From Apostichopus parvimensis (taxonomy: Eukaryota > Echinodermata > Holothuroidea > Aspidochirotida > Stichopodidae): 29,066 nt of DNA. The stretch spans positions 7,004 to 36,069 of the forward strand of contig KN891881.1 in assembly GCA_000934455.1 (NCBI GenBank), read 5' to 3'. Both the position numbers and the translations under genes were made by a program. Within the stretch, counting starts at the first letter, position 1. The number at the start of each line of letters is the position of its first letter. Below, in pieces: positions 1 through 10,831 of the stretch. The notes beneath the pieces are model-generated. The model saw nothing but the letters and a program-made list of their open reading frames with translations, did not search any database and had not been told where the DNA came from.

Positions 1-12
1 CTGATGCCCATC
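1..12 (-). CDS. possible start of the next TRPA exon, cut by the window edge
   Basis: On the minus strand a pyrimidine-rich stretch ending TTCTCCCAG (positions 22 down to 13) is a good-looking acceptor. If used, the exon begins GATGGGCATCAG and runs off the window. Joined to the phase-1 end of the preceding exon it would read R-W-A-S, which I cannot match to a known TRPA segment. The call therefore rests only on the splice signal and the expected position of a following exon. Confidence 0.25.
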
Positions 13-549
13 CTGGGAGAAAAAATGATCTCTTCCTCAAATAGCCAGCTCAATACAGATGGTGTAGTATGATAACTTCCCGATACTCAGAGCACGAATA
101 TGTTCTTTAAAGGACGACAGTCATTATTAACGCCAAGATTTAGGCATGTGGTTCAGTTCTGTCATTATATATGTGATTTCATCGATGACTTTGTCAGATT
201 ACACTGGCTTGAGGCAGATTTATACACTTGAGTCAATGAAATAGGAAAACTTCCCCTAACACTGCTGCCTATGCATTCAATTTTGCTGCATAACTCTAGT
301 ACATGGGTGAAAGAAAAATTATGAAAGTGCCTCGGAATACAAAATTGTTTGCTGCTTTGTTAATCTTTGCTGCTTTGCTAATAATTTTTGTTGAGGCAGT
401 ATAAATCAAATCAAAGGTGGTTACAATTTGCCTTGCAATGCAACTACAGTGTAAACCAGCGCAGTTATATATAATCACTGTATGCGAAGCTAATGGACTT
501 ATTTACTGTATACCATAATAATACAAAATGATAGCAAAGTAATACTTAC
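13..549 (-). other. intron or edge sequence after the 97-base exon
   Basis: This is AT-rich sequence of about 540 bases with no repeat, RNA gene or convincing reading frame. It begins at a strong donor (GTAAGTA) and would end at the candidate acceptor at 13-14. The 60-residue open frame at 296-478 on the minus strand has no family signal. Confidence 0.5.
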
Positions 550-646
550 TGTGGTTCAAACAAAGCTCAATAATGTCATTTTCTCCGCTGTCTACAGCCA
601 GATGAAGGGGGTTCCCAAAATTATTGTTATCTTTGTCCGTCAGCAT
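550..646 (-). CDS. TRPA1: TRPA exon: ankyrin repeat, residues 368-399 of visible chain
   Basis: This 97-base exon encodes 32 residues plus one base, entering in phase 0 and leaving in phase 1. It carries an ankyrin core, NPLHLAVDSGENDIIELCL, at residues 379-397. The acceptor is a good pyrimidine tract ending in TTGCAG (plus-strand ctg at 647-649), and the donor is a strong GTAAGTA at 549 downward. Its first codon happens to be ATG, but this is an internal methionine: the preceding exon ends in a complete GAG codon and the ankyrin repeat continues across the junction. It is the last exon I can place with confidence before the window edge. Confidence 0.85.
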
Positions 647-2286
647 CTGCAATGACAAAAACAGTCACTATCAAAATATGGTACAAGCTGGATGGCTAAC
701 CAAGTTCACAAGAATTGCTTCTCTGCACAGGGAACATATCCAAATATCAATCAAACCTTGTGTGTTCATGCACTATTTGCTATGTACTATTAGCTATGTA
801 ATGTTTATCTGATATTACATATGCACTATTTTGCATATTAAAAGAATAGCTTACAAGTCTTTCAAAGTCAAACCTGAAAACAGGAAAGAAGACTACACCA
901 AAAGTATATATACTCATCTCTATTAACAGGATTAGAAAAAAATGACATCTGAAAATGACCCTAGCCACCTCCCATCCCCATCTTCACAATAACTTGAGCA
1001 GTACAGACACAACATGGCTGTCACATGACAAATTCAATATGCTTCCCAATATCAACCCTAATAGGATGTAAGCATAATGTTCCTAACTAGAACATGAACT
1101 ATACAGATGTCTAAGAGGATTTTATAATAAGCTGCTGACAAAATGCTTCTTGCCATTCCAATGCCTCCTCACATTGATTAGAACAATTCTTGATCTGTTT
1201 TTGATTGGCTTATAAACAGAATCTGTCTAAAGTAACCCGCTTCAAGTAAGATGAGTGCATGCATCGTTCACATTGACTATTCACAAGCACAGACAATTCT
1301 TTGTATTTAGATCAAAATACTGCTAAAGTACATGTTCGTTGCCATTTATGTGGGTAAATACACTAGTTTGAAATATAACCGTGGAAATAATTTATCTGAT
1401 AGTACATAGCAAAATGCTCTGCAAAATGGACAAAAAGACCATCTATTCTTTACAAGGGACAAAATTCAGAGTCTTCAAGCTGCTACACAAACTTGAAACA
1501 CTCAATTATTAACAGATTACTACAATGTTATGGTTAGGAAAAAACAAATCTATGATGTCACAACAATTATCCTTGTACCAAACACCTCTGAAGATTTATA
1601 TTAAAAGACCATTTCTATCGACCCTGTGCAAGTAAAAAAAAGTAAGCAGTTTGGTAGTAGTGATGTCATTGGTTTGGGATGAAGTTATACCTAAAGTAGA
1701 AGTAATACAAACTATTCCTATAATAAACTGAGGGGAGAAAAAGTCACTACTAGCTATTTTGATCCAAAACACAAGTAGTTCTTTAAATCCTTCTGCCCGA
1801 TGGGACACACGCATCCATATATCTGTGCTCCATCCACACGATCTTCTTTCAATAAATACTTGAGGGGAAGGATCTGTTTATGTATTAGACAAAAAACTGA
1901 AAGGAAGAACTTGACAAGTTATTATAAGCAACGATGAAATGTTGCTCTTTGTTTTCATAATTAACTTCCTCGAATTCTGAGAGGCTATTTTCAGATTGTG
2001 GACTGTTTTTTGAGTAATGCTAAGTTGCAGTGAAGAGAGAGTTTTGTGTGATTCCTTAATTGTCCTTTACAACGATACATATCAAAAAGAGGGAAAAGGG
2101 ACAGTTAGTAAGGGTGCTGTGCATTAAAGGTTCATGGTCATTGGGTAATATATATAGGTTAATTACAATCCCTGTAGTAAAGGGCTGTTGAGAGCAAAAT
2201 AGATAGCAAACCATGCTCAACCTCCACCTGGACAAACCCCTCCCTCCCCTTACCCTTCCCCTCTTTTGCAAGTCCTTTGCACTCAC
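647..2286 (-). other. TRPA intron, 1640 bases
   Basis: The intron is bounded by GTGAGTGC at 2286 downward and TTGCAG at 649-647. It holds nothing recognisable except a guanine-run cluster on the transcript strand close to the donor, listed separately at 2237-2261. Open frames at 624-812, 780-968 and 1596-1814 are low complexity or AT-driven and have no domain signature. Confidence 0.8.
2237..2261 (-). promoter_or_regulatory. intronic G-quadruplex-like G-run cluster next to a 5' splice site
   Basis: Read on the minus (transcript) strand, five guanine runs of 4, 3, 4, 3 and 4 bases are separated by loops of 2, 3, 1 and 1 bases, all within 25 bases. The cluster starts about 25 bases inside the intron after the 210-base ankyrin exon. 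Such a pattern satisfies the usual G3+ N1-7 quadruplex rule, and intronic G-runs near donors are known binding sites for hnRNP H/F-type splicing regulators in animals. A role here is inference. Confidence 0.5.
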
Positions 2287-2496
2287 CTCACCCAGTACAT
2301 TTTGATCTTCCCCTGCAGAGAAGAGCAGTTTTACAATCTCAGTGTGGCCCTCCAAACAGGCCAAATGGAGAGGAGTGTTATCCTGCTCATCCTTACATCT
2401 GATGGCTGCTCCCTTCTTGATTAGCATGGCCACGATTTCTGTGCTACCATGCGTGCAGGCGACGTGTAACGGTGTCATACACTGCTTATCCACAGC
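2287..2496 (-). CDS. TRPA1: TRPA exon: two complete ankyrin repeats, residues 298-367
   Basis: This exon of 210 bases, exactly 70 codons, is phase 0 at both ends. It reads MTPLHVACTHGSTEIVAMLI (residues 304-323) followed by NTPLHLACLEGHTEIVKLLF (337-356). Both match the ankyrin pattern of a TPLH turn, an AxxxG helix pair and an IVxLL second helix. The acceptor is TTTCCTATAG (2502-2497 side) and the donor is GAG|GTGAGTG. A competing donor four codons' width away (GGGTGAGG) is weaker and would break the frame. Being a multiple of three, the exon could be skipped without frameshift and would remove two repeats. Confidence 0.92.
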
Positions 2497-3646
2497 CTAT
2501 AGGAAACAATGGCCAAAAATTAAAAATGATCAAAAAAAATTGACAAATGAATCGATTCTATTGATTGTACGCCAAACTGACTTTGGAAGTGGCGATTATA
2601 TTTGAGTGAAGAATTATTGTTGGAAATGAAAAGAACAAAGTACGATATGATATTCACCAGGTTCTAAGAGATATTTGTTTATTCTCTTCCTCCTTTGGTT
2701 ATTTCAAAGCCTATTTATTCTGTACATTCTTTACATCAAATTTACCTTCAAGCTTTGTGCAATACAATGTAGCTACATAATTAGCAAATAACTAATTAAT
2801 TTCCTTTTAAACTGTAACAAATGTAATTTGTCACATTACAAACAAATAAAAACTTTTACATTGTGTAAAGTACAATTTCAGCATCAGTCAATAGAAATTG
2901 TTTCATGGATGGCATGTCCATCCGACGCCCCCCCCCCACCCCCACACACACCCTCTGATCTTTATAAGTCGCAATATCATGTAGCAGCATAAAGAACCAT
3001 TCATTATGATGCATGGTACTAAAAAGCTACAATTGAGTTTATACAGTGAAGAACCACCAGGTGAACCCTATATCTTTTTACTCCACATTATAATACTGTA
3101 CACACATCTAATGTTGTTTATGCAGTGAAGAATCACCAGGTGAACCCTATATCTTTTTACTCCACATTATAATACTGTACACACATCTAATGTTGTTTAT
3201 GCAGTGAAGAATCACCAGGTTAAACCTATATCTGTTTACTCCATATTATAATACTGTACACAAATCTAATGTTGTTTATACAGTGAAATATGACCAAGTG
3301 AACCCTATATCTTTTGACTCCACATTATAATACTTTACACACATCTAATGTTGTTTATGCAGTGAAGAATCACCAGGTGAACCCTATATCTTTTGACTCC
3401 ACATTATAATACTGTACACACATCTAATGTTGTTATACAGTGAAGAATCACCAGGTGAACCCTGGCTGTATCTTTTTACTCCACATTATAATACTTTACA
3501 CACATCTAATGTTGTTTATGCAGTGAAATATCACCAGGTGAACCCTGTATCTTTTTACTCCACATTATAATACTGTACACACATCTAAATTGTAATGTTG
3601 TTTATACGGTGAAGAGTCACCAAATCTTCCTTTACAAGTGGCCTAC
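2497..3646 (-). other. TRPA intron, 1150 bases, half of it tandem repeat
   Basis: The donor is GTAGGC at 3646 downward and the acceptor is TATAG at 2497. Most of the donor-proximal half is the 79-base tandem array at 3031-3620. At 2928-2943 a C-run followed by CA repeats lies on the plus strand, so the transcript strand carries G10, G5 and GT repeats. The remainder is AT-rich with nothing recognisable. Confidence 0.8.
3031..3620. repeat. 79-base minisatellite, about 7 full copies plus partial
   Basis: The unit start gtgaag/gtgaaa recurs at 3046, 3125, 3204, 3283, 3362, 3440, 3523 and 3609, giving a period of 79 with a one-base loss in one copy and short insertions in the last two. Copies share a core covering caccaggtgaaccctatatc, a ctccacattataatact segment and a cacatctaatgttgtttat segment. 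The copies are nearly identical, suggesting recent homogenisation. The last partial copy ends about 27 bases from the splice donor of the neighbouring exon. Confidence 0.95.
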
Positions 3647-3829
3647 CTCAATTCTGATGTTGTCACAGTGAAGGAGGTCCAATGCTGCAACATCATTCCC
3701 TCTCATAGCTGCAAAGTGTAGAGGAGTAAGACCATAGATATCTTTACTGTTGATATCAGCACCAACTGACTCCAGGTAAAAGATGACACTTTGCGTTCTG
3801 TCGATCTGGTCAGTCAATGCCCCATTAGC
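3647..3829 (-). CDS. TRPA1: TRPA exon: ankyrin repeat, residues 237-297
   Basis: This exon of 183 bases (61 codons) is phase 0 at both ends. It encodes a polar entry segment (ANGALTDQIDRTQS), a helix ending VGADINSKD, and a canonical repeat LTPLHFAAMRGNDVAALDLL at residues 270-289. The phrase around TPLHFAAMRGN is highly characteristic of invertebrate TRPA1-type channels in my knowledge. The acceptor is a strong TTGTTTTTTCACAG and the donor is GAG|GTAGGC, which is less consensus than the others. Translation runs smoothly into the next exon (AVDKQCMTPLH), completing the repeat. Confidence 0.93.
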
Positions 3830-4318
3830 CTGTGAAAAAACAACCCAAACTTATAAGAATACCAATAAAAACATAGCAGTGAGATAACTATCTCACATGT
3901 ACAGTATACGTTTATTTTAACTAAAGTATAATAGGAACCAACACAAAATCAAAGAATATTTCTATATATATTTCACTATAAATGACATATAATACTACAT
4001 GGTATTAAAAGAGAACAATTATACCGATCCAATTATATCTCTTTGTAGACATATTTCATCGTAATTTAACTTGTCTAAAAGGTTACTACAAGAGAAAGAA
4101 ATCCTGTTGAAGATATATTACTTTTCTAGAGACTTATAATATGAGGTCTCAGATGTTTACAGGCAAGTACTGAATATCAATGTAACTTTATACCATCATG
4201 TGAATGAATGTATGAGGGGGGCAACTTTCATTTCTATTTCATCCCTTTACATATAACGTACATGGGGAGGACACATAGTGTAGTCAGTCGGCTGTTGCAG
4301 GCCATTAGTGTTCTATCA

Positions 4319-4342
4319 GTTATCATAGCAACGGTTGCCATG
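4319..4342. promoter_or_regulatory. tandem RFX-type X-box motifs
   Basis: The sequence gttatcatagcaac (4319-4332) fits the palindromic X-box bound by RFX factors (GTNRCC-like arm, 2-3 base spacer, RGYAAC arm), and is followed directly by ggttgccatg (4333-4342), which contains a second strong half-site GTTGCC. RFX proteins drive genes of ciliated sensory cells in animals. The sites lie in an intron of a sensory channel gene, so an enhancer is possible, but function is inference and the match could be chance. Confidence 0.35.
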
Positions 4343-4429
4343 TACATGCATGGTGAGGAATAGGTTCATCATTGAGATATACAGTAGGACTAGGTGGTTG
4401 GGATTACATTTTGGGGTCAGGTGACATGT

Positions 4430-5050
4430 CACATGTCTGTTTGTGTGTGTGTCTGTGTATTGTGGTGTGTATGAGTATTCAAGAAATGTGTACTGTGGGC
4501 TGCTCCTCAAAAATTTCAAGACCTATGGACTTCAAACATGGTGGGCGTGTGCCTGGGCAGTTCCTCCCTGACTTACGGCGACAACAGCATTAAGGCCATG
4601 ACGCACATTATGCAAAAGGACAAACTGGTGGAAAATCCTTCAAACCCATGTACGGTACGATATCAAGTCTCTGCAAGTTTACAGCGCTTTAGTTAATGTA
4701 AACTGCCAAAGGTCATGGGATCAAAGGAGGACAAAGGTCAAACTTGGCCAAATTTGTGCAAAACAGTTTTCCTGGCTATACCATTATAAACAAGCCAAAA
4801 TAATAACATAGCTGGCAGTATCCTACCCAAATGGGAAGTAATGACTGTTTGAGTTAATACCATTTGAGTGAATGTTTAAGAGCGTACTAATGAATGTAAT
4901 CTGTCAAAGGTCACGAGGTTAGTGAGTTCAAGGCTTACGTACTTCACATTTGGCGAGTGTATAATGAAACATTGATGTACCTCCACAGTAATGGTCATAT
5001 ACAGTATCTTGGGCGTGAAATTTGCAACTAAATCGATGGCCCACTGTACT
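4430..5050. repeat. probable interspersed repeat with three CAAAGGTCA words
   Basis: This stretch is higher in GC and different in texture from its AT-rich surroundings. It has three copies of caaaggtca (4707-4715, 4732-4740, 4905-4913) and phrases of the kind I associate with old dispersed repeats of marine invertebrates. There is no open frame and no terminal repeat that I can define, so the ends are approximate. CAAAGGTCA is also the monomer site of HNF4/RXR-type nuclear receptors. A repeat origin is an impression, not shown within the window. Confidence 0.35.
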
Positions 5051-6731
5051 TGTAACCTTATTACTTATTCATTGCAAGACACACATAAATCCTTTGCCGT
5101 GCTTCTAATAATCTTCTCTGTAGTTTTATCTTATGCTTGACAGGATTAATAATGATAACGATAACAGCTTTGAGAGCTTGTATGATTATAGCAGTAATCA
5201 TGTGACCACAGAGTATAGAGACTATTAGACTGAGGTTATCATCTGGTCACACCACTGGTCACTCTCTTGCTATCAAATGTCCAAATCCATTTTGTTGATA
5301 AATACTACCCAGACTTTCTTAATGCAGAATTAACTTGACCTTCTTTTTTCACAAAAAGCAAACTTAAAACATTTTTACTGTTGATGGCAATTTTCACCTA
5401 CCATACTAAATGTTTTGGTAGTGTCTGAGAAACTACAAATTCCATACAAACAAAGCTATATCTCTGATGCAACCATATGGACTTCATAATGAAGTATGTG
5501 ATAAACATATCTCATGGTAGTTTCTGTGACTTTGTTATTATTCTCTTATAGACACAAAAGTCCCACTATTTGTAGAAGAAAACCACTAAAACAACACTGT
5601 GGGTATAATGGATTGCAAGTGATGGGATTATAGCAATACTTAAATTTAGGTGTATGTGTTTAATCTCAAAAGAGGTCAGTTAACGCCCTCAAAAATAAAT
5701 AGCCCTGTTTAACAATACAAAGTACACAAGAAATCCAATGTACCCAGTTTGTTTTAATTATCAATCATAAGTTGTGATTTCATCTGTAAGGCAAGGTGCA
5801 GCAGAACACTGGTTAAGAATTTGAACAGGAATAGGTTACATGGTAGACTGCCCTCTGCTTGTTTCACCCACCTATTGCAGAAGGTAAGCCCTCAATGCCG
5901 CGAATCTTCCGCATTTATGTCGAGGGCGCTGTAATATCGGTCGTATAACAGAGCCGTATATTTGGCGCTAAATCCTAACACCCCTGGTCTATACCGTTAC
6001 AGATCACCGAAGACTTTGTAAATGGCTTCACATACCTCAATCTATGTGCTAGTTGTGTAAATATGTTTCACCCCCTCCCTCCTCCACCCATGCAACCAAC
6101 AAACAAACCTAACAAATAAAAACACGTTTTGATTTCATGGAAATTCTTTTAAAAATCCAGTTAGGATTATTAGTAGTATTATAGTTTTGTGAAATTCTGA
6201 AATTCCACAGTTGAGTCAATTACTCGTTTGTTGATCAGGATAACCTGATTACAGTGAGGTTATCAAGGTTTGTGCGCACGGTCAGTTAATTACTAAACAA
6301 TGAATGAAATTAATCATGGTTAGACTTTAATACCTACAGAACAACTGCAACTGACAATCTACAGCTGATTTGTATAATCAGCAAACCACTGATAAATTTT
6401 GGAAAGGGCTAGGGAATAATGGGCAACAGAACAGTCCAGCCAGGCTTTTAACCAACTTTGATGAGGTTCTATGGCATTGTGAAGTCTATGCACTAATATA
6501 TTTACCATGATTAGTATAACAGTTTACAATAAACCCTGTTTTACACCATTTATAAAGTTGCAACAGAAACCATACATTACCGTATTTAAACGCCTAGATG
6601 CTATAAGATACTACATCTCTATAGTACCATTGGGTTAAGGAGAAAAACAAAGGGGGGGGGGGAGGGGAAAAACCCCTAAAGTATAGATCTCTGAATGATG
6701 CAATGTAATATTACTTCTAAGTTCAACATAC

Positions 6732-6782
6732 CTGTAGTAATCCGTGGTCATGGAGATATCTTTGTAGGTAGGTAATGTTCAA
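6732..6782 (-). CDS. candidate 51-base TRPA microexon, residues 220-236
   Basis: On the minus strand an acceptor TATTTTTCAACCTCCAG is followed by exactly 17 open codons (LNITYLQRYLHDHGLLQ) and then a strong donor CTACAG|GTATGTT. Phase is 0 at both ends, so it fits between the 110-base and 183-base exons without disturbing the frame. The peptide is amphipathic and helix-like, and it sits where the linker between ankyrin repeats with cores at 193 and 271 would be. No homologue is recalled, and skipping it also leaves an open frame, so it may be alternative or spurious. The support is two good splice sites, correct order and strand, and phase. Confidence 0.55.
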
Positions 6783-8617
6783 CTGGAGGTTGAAAAATAT
6801 CCGTCTTTGACAATGGACGTTAAGCGCTATAGACCATTGCTTTATAGCCAATGGTTCAATAGCATGGGTTATATAGGAATGCATGCAATATATCAAAGGG
6901 TTTAATCACAATAATGTCAATGGCATACCAAAGCCACCATACATGCAGGTAAGTTGGAAGGTATTAAAATGGGGGTTGGCTCTGAAGCGGCATAGAGTAT
7001 GTATGCATGTACAGTATGTAATACAGATGTATTAGGAAGAGAAGTGGGTATGATTTACTTCAGCCAAGATACCCAGTAGCATGCATGCATGCAGGTTTTA
7101 AGCACAATTCATAAGCCCTTCTTGTTTCTCTCAGTTTTGATCTCCATATTTGTACTTGAAGAATTTGCTAGTTATGAAATAAAAAATCATAAAATATTTG
7201 CATCACAGATCCTTCTTACCATCTGCCATATTTGCCAGAGGATAGACAAGATCGAAATTGGACCATAAATTGAAAAGGAGTTCTCATTTAGTCTTAACGA
7301 AGGTTGGTGATTGCACAGTAGTAATTATTACTGCTGCTGCAGTTGATACTCTGTGGATAGTTAAGTCTACTGTATACAATATACGGTTACATACTCCTAA
7401 ACACCATACAAGATCACTTGCTACAGTATGGCTACAGCAGAGCAAAATTATTTGAAAGTTTTATAAATTGCTGCATTTGAAAAGGTGTAATTCCAGGAAA
7501 TACCCAAGAAATACCTAATAATAATAACAATAATAGGAAATACCCAAGAAAAGGAATAAATATTCAGTCAGGCACCAACAAAATGGGAGATGGAAAAGAG
7601 ATTCTATATTGCTTTTTAAATTTTCCCAACAGACAAAAAAACATACTTGATGATGATGATGTGTCACCGATCACTGATGAGGGCCCAAAATATCAGTTTT
7701 CTATATTAAAGGCAGGAAAATAAATTTCAATACTGTGTTACATATATATTTTTTTTATAATATAATTATGAACAATGGAGACTGCTACACCTTATATTTA
7801 TAGTTTGCATTTTAAGTTTGTACATCTTTGTCAGGACTTCTTATTGAATTATGCCAGTTTGCTAATGTGCAATAAAGATGGGTAAATTGTTAAATTTTTA
7901 CTAAAAACTGTATCTGAAGTAAGAACAGTAACAGAGGAGTGGATTTGATATCTTGTGACCATCTTCATACCTGACGCTTTGTTTGCAACTGTAGGTACAT
8001 ACTCGGGATAAATTCTGCATTTCTAATCTTTCTATTGTTTCAATAATAACCTATTGTTTTATCAGTTTCCTATTAAATGTACAGTGTATACATATATATA
8101 AATATATGTATTTTGGTTACTCAGGATTGTTCTTAAACTGCACAAAAGGCATCGGAAACTGAACAAACAATGTGAATCACTATGTTAAGGCTGAGGGGCA
8201 AGTAAGAGAAGATGACACAATTAAAGAAGATTTTTAAACAAAAGATCTACTGTATGGACTTTACTTGGTATCTACTTGTGATAGTTTTGAGCTCTTACAA
8301 GGCCTACTGAACACTCGTATCTATGGGCATGATGTTTGAATGGGTTTGATAGGAACCTGTTGTGCGTTAATATACTGTATAGTCTATGAAAACATGCAAA
8401 ATGAAACATTATATCATGTATTAGTCATGAAAGCTGGTATTGAATTTTCATTCCTCTTTCAAGCATTAAAAGAAAATTGTGAAAAGGTTCCTTCACCAAG
8501 TGGCAAAATTTAATTGTTGGAGAACAAGGATGTTGTGTGACTACAGCTAAATGAAGCCAAGATTTCACCAAAAGGATTACTCACAAGTGTGAACATTTGG
8601 TTATTTAAGGAGAGTAA

Positions 8618-8631
8618 CCCCCCCCCCCCCC
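8618..8631. repeat. poly-C tract (14 bases) followed by CACACC
   Basis: A homopolymer of 14 C on the plus strand gives G14 in the sense of the TRPA transcript. It is a simple repeat, likely variable in length and prone to sequencing error. Confidence 0.95.
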
Positions 8632-10433
8632 ACACCTCTCCTCTAACCTTTAGAAACACCCTTTGACCTCAATATAAATTTATCTGCTTTTCAGATACTG
8701 AGTCTCAAAATGAAGTTAGACCATTAACATCAGGGAATGTGATTACAGTTTATATAATGAGTCCTGTATGCAAGGAATGAGATATATTGCTTTCATCCAT
8801 CATCATTGAAAACTTAAAGATACTGAACACACAGTACAGTGGTTCTGTACTATCAGTCATGCACAATCCTTAACCTCTATCCCAAGACGACTTATACAAA
8901 TCATTTCCTGCTCTTACTAATCAATTAATTTCTTCACTTTATTACTGATCATGCACATCCCTCTCTGTAATCTTTATTGACATAAGCCCTGTAGAGAATG
9001 TTTTTGCAAAGACTCAATGTACGAGCTACGGGTTCTCTGCACATCATCACAGTTATGAAAACATTAGAAATTTCAAGCTGCATTAATACAGGACCAGTGA
9101 AAAGTGGTCTGTCATCCTGAGCTGCGTATCAATTACTTTTGTTAATAAGCTTTCACTAGTTTGTTGATTTTAGGGAGAATAATTTTAAGTTACAAGAAAT
9201 GCAGATATACTGTTTATATGCTGCACCAAATTACAAAGTACTTCACACGATCTTGTCGTGTTTGCCAAACAATTTCGCAGACATGTCTAATGAAATCTGC
9301 TCACGAAATGGTGACACAAACCAACAGTGCTTTAATAGTTACGGTAACAGTGTTTGGTTTGGAGGCTGAATCGCTTCACATTATTAATCCAACTAAAGAA
9401 CAGCCACCACATCCATGAAAGAAGTTCATCATTTTAAAAATAAAGACATATTTCAATGATTGCAATTCCAGAGAGCTATTGTAAAGAAGAGCCTTGATCT
9501 ACTGTATATTCAACCTACTTTCAGTAGTTTACAAGTACAGTATTAAAATCAAAATGAAACAAATTTATTTTTGTTTTAAAGAAAACTGTTTGCAATGAAT
9601 CAAAAAGATTGCAAGCTATCTCAGAAAGCAAGGAATATTAGTAAAAATTGGCAGTAGGAGAGGGTAGCTCAATATTTCTTGAAAAATGTAAAAATTCACT
9701 CCATATGCATTTTTTGTTTTCTGACTCTTGCTGTAAATAGAATGAGCAGGCTAGTATGTGGACATTCATGTTAAAGTTAGATGCCCGATGGTTACTGGTT
9801 ATGAATGAATTATAAATTTAAATATTGTTAGATTGCATTACTTCGAAATTATATGCAGGACAAATGTTTCTTAAAGAAAGTGGGAAAAAAAAGATTGTAA
9901 AGAAATATGCTTTTGACAGCACAGGGAAAGGTATTGTGTGAAGAAATCTGAAAGGTAGTTTGCCTTCCTTTAAACAGTGCAGGAAAATAAGGAAATAATA
10001 AATAAGTAATCAAATTTTAATAAGCTCCTGAAGTTTCAATGCATGCAGCAGTTTAATATGCTTGGATAAGTAAGAGTATCAAATATATACAATTTGAATA
10101 TACAAATCTGAAAAAGAAAAATATCTTTGTCATCAAAATATGAACAGAATTCAGTGCAATAATTAAATACACATTCTTTGCTTTCCAAATGAACAAGACA
10201 AGTATTGTCTAAAACATTAAACTACTTTACAGAAACAATGCAACTTTCACTTCTTACTATCATTAAACCTAAGGTCATGTTAAATCACTGTTTAACTCAA
10301 CCAATTATTAAATTATTAACTAAACCACTAAAAAATTACAAGAGCCCAACAGGCACTATATGGTTCCTTGCTTAGTGGAATATTAAAGTATTGTACTGTA
10401 TGTCATACCCCGATAACATTATGTTTATCCCCA

Positions 10434-10831
10434 CATGTACCAGCTATTAACTAACAACTGTATTCCAAGTTTGGATATAATCTGATTTAAGGTTGTGGGG
10501 TTACTGCAATGAAATTTTGCACGTAATTGGTCCCAAAACATTTGGCCAGGACAATGTGACCAAAAATATATTTGCCCCCAAAAATTTAACCCCATATAAT
10601 GTGGGCACATATGGGCCCAAAAATATTGGGTCCCACAAATATGGACCCAAATAATGTGTCCCAAAATGCATTTGAGGTGGAAATAAAAATTTGGGAGCAC
10701 CTGACTCAAAAATGGTCCCAGAATTTTGAGGGGCCAGATGGCCTACAGTACATGTACCAGTTATTAACCAGCAACTATATACCAAGTTTGTGTACAATCT
10801 GAACTTAAGGGTTGCAGAGTTATTGCAATGT
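10434..10831. repeat. direct repeats of about 80 bases flanking a degenerate GGGCCC/AAAAAT block
   Basis: The left copy (about 10434-10511) and right copy (about 10751-10831) both read from catgtaccag through attaac, accaagtttg, taatctga or caatctga, ttaagg and ttactgcaatg/ttattgcaatg, with roughly 80 percent identity by eye. Between them lies about 240 bases made of loosely repeated words such as ggtcccaaaa, gcccaaaaatat and ggacccaaataatgtg. The overlapping open frames here on both strands, rich in W, G and P, are by-products of this composition. It may be a dispersed repeat that has picked up or amplified an internal short tandem array. Confidence 0.65.

Larger units (their letters stand above)
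3830..6731 (-). other. TRPA intron, 2902 bases
   Basis: The donor is CTACAG|GTATGTT at 6731 downward and the acceptor is CACAG at 3830. It contains the X-box-like sites at 4319-4342, the probable interspersed repeat at about 4430-5050, a GT-rich microsatellite at 4438-4475 and a plus-strand G11/G4 tract at 6652-6667. The rest is AT-rich with no coding signal I can recognise. Confidence 0.7.

Noticed and set aside
550-646. ATG at the very start of the 97-base exon as a translation start
   Set aside because: The upstream exons join in frame and the ankyrin repeat continues across the boundary, so it is an internal methionine.
4372-4593. Overlapping frames on both strands near a GT-rich microsatellite
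   Set aside because: Driven by the GT repeat and the adjacent repeat-like sequence; no family signal.
10425-10802. Overlapping open frames on both strands rich in W, G and P
   Set aside because: They follow from the GGGCCC/AAAAAT short-word array and have no family similarity.
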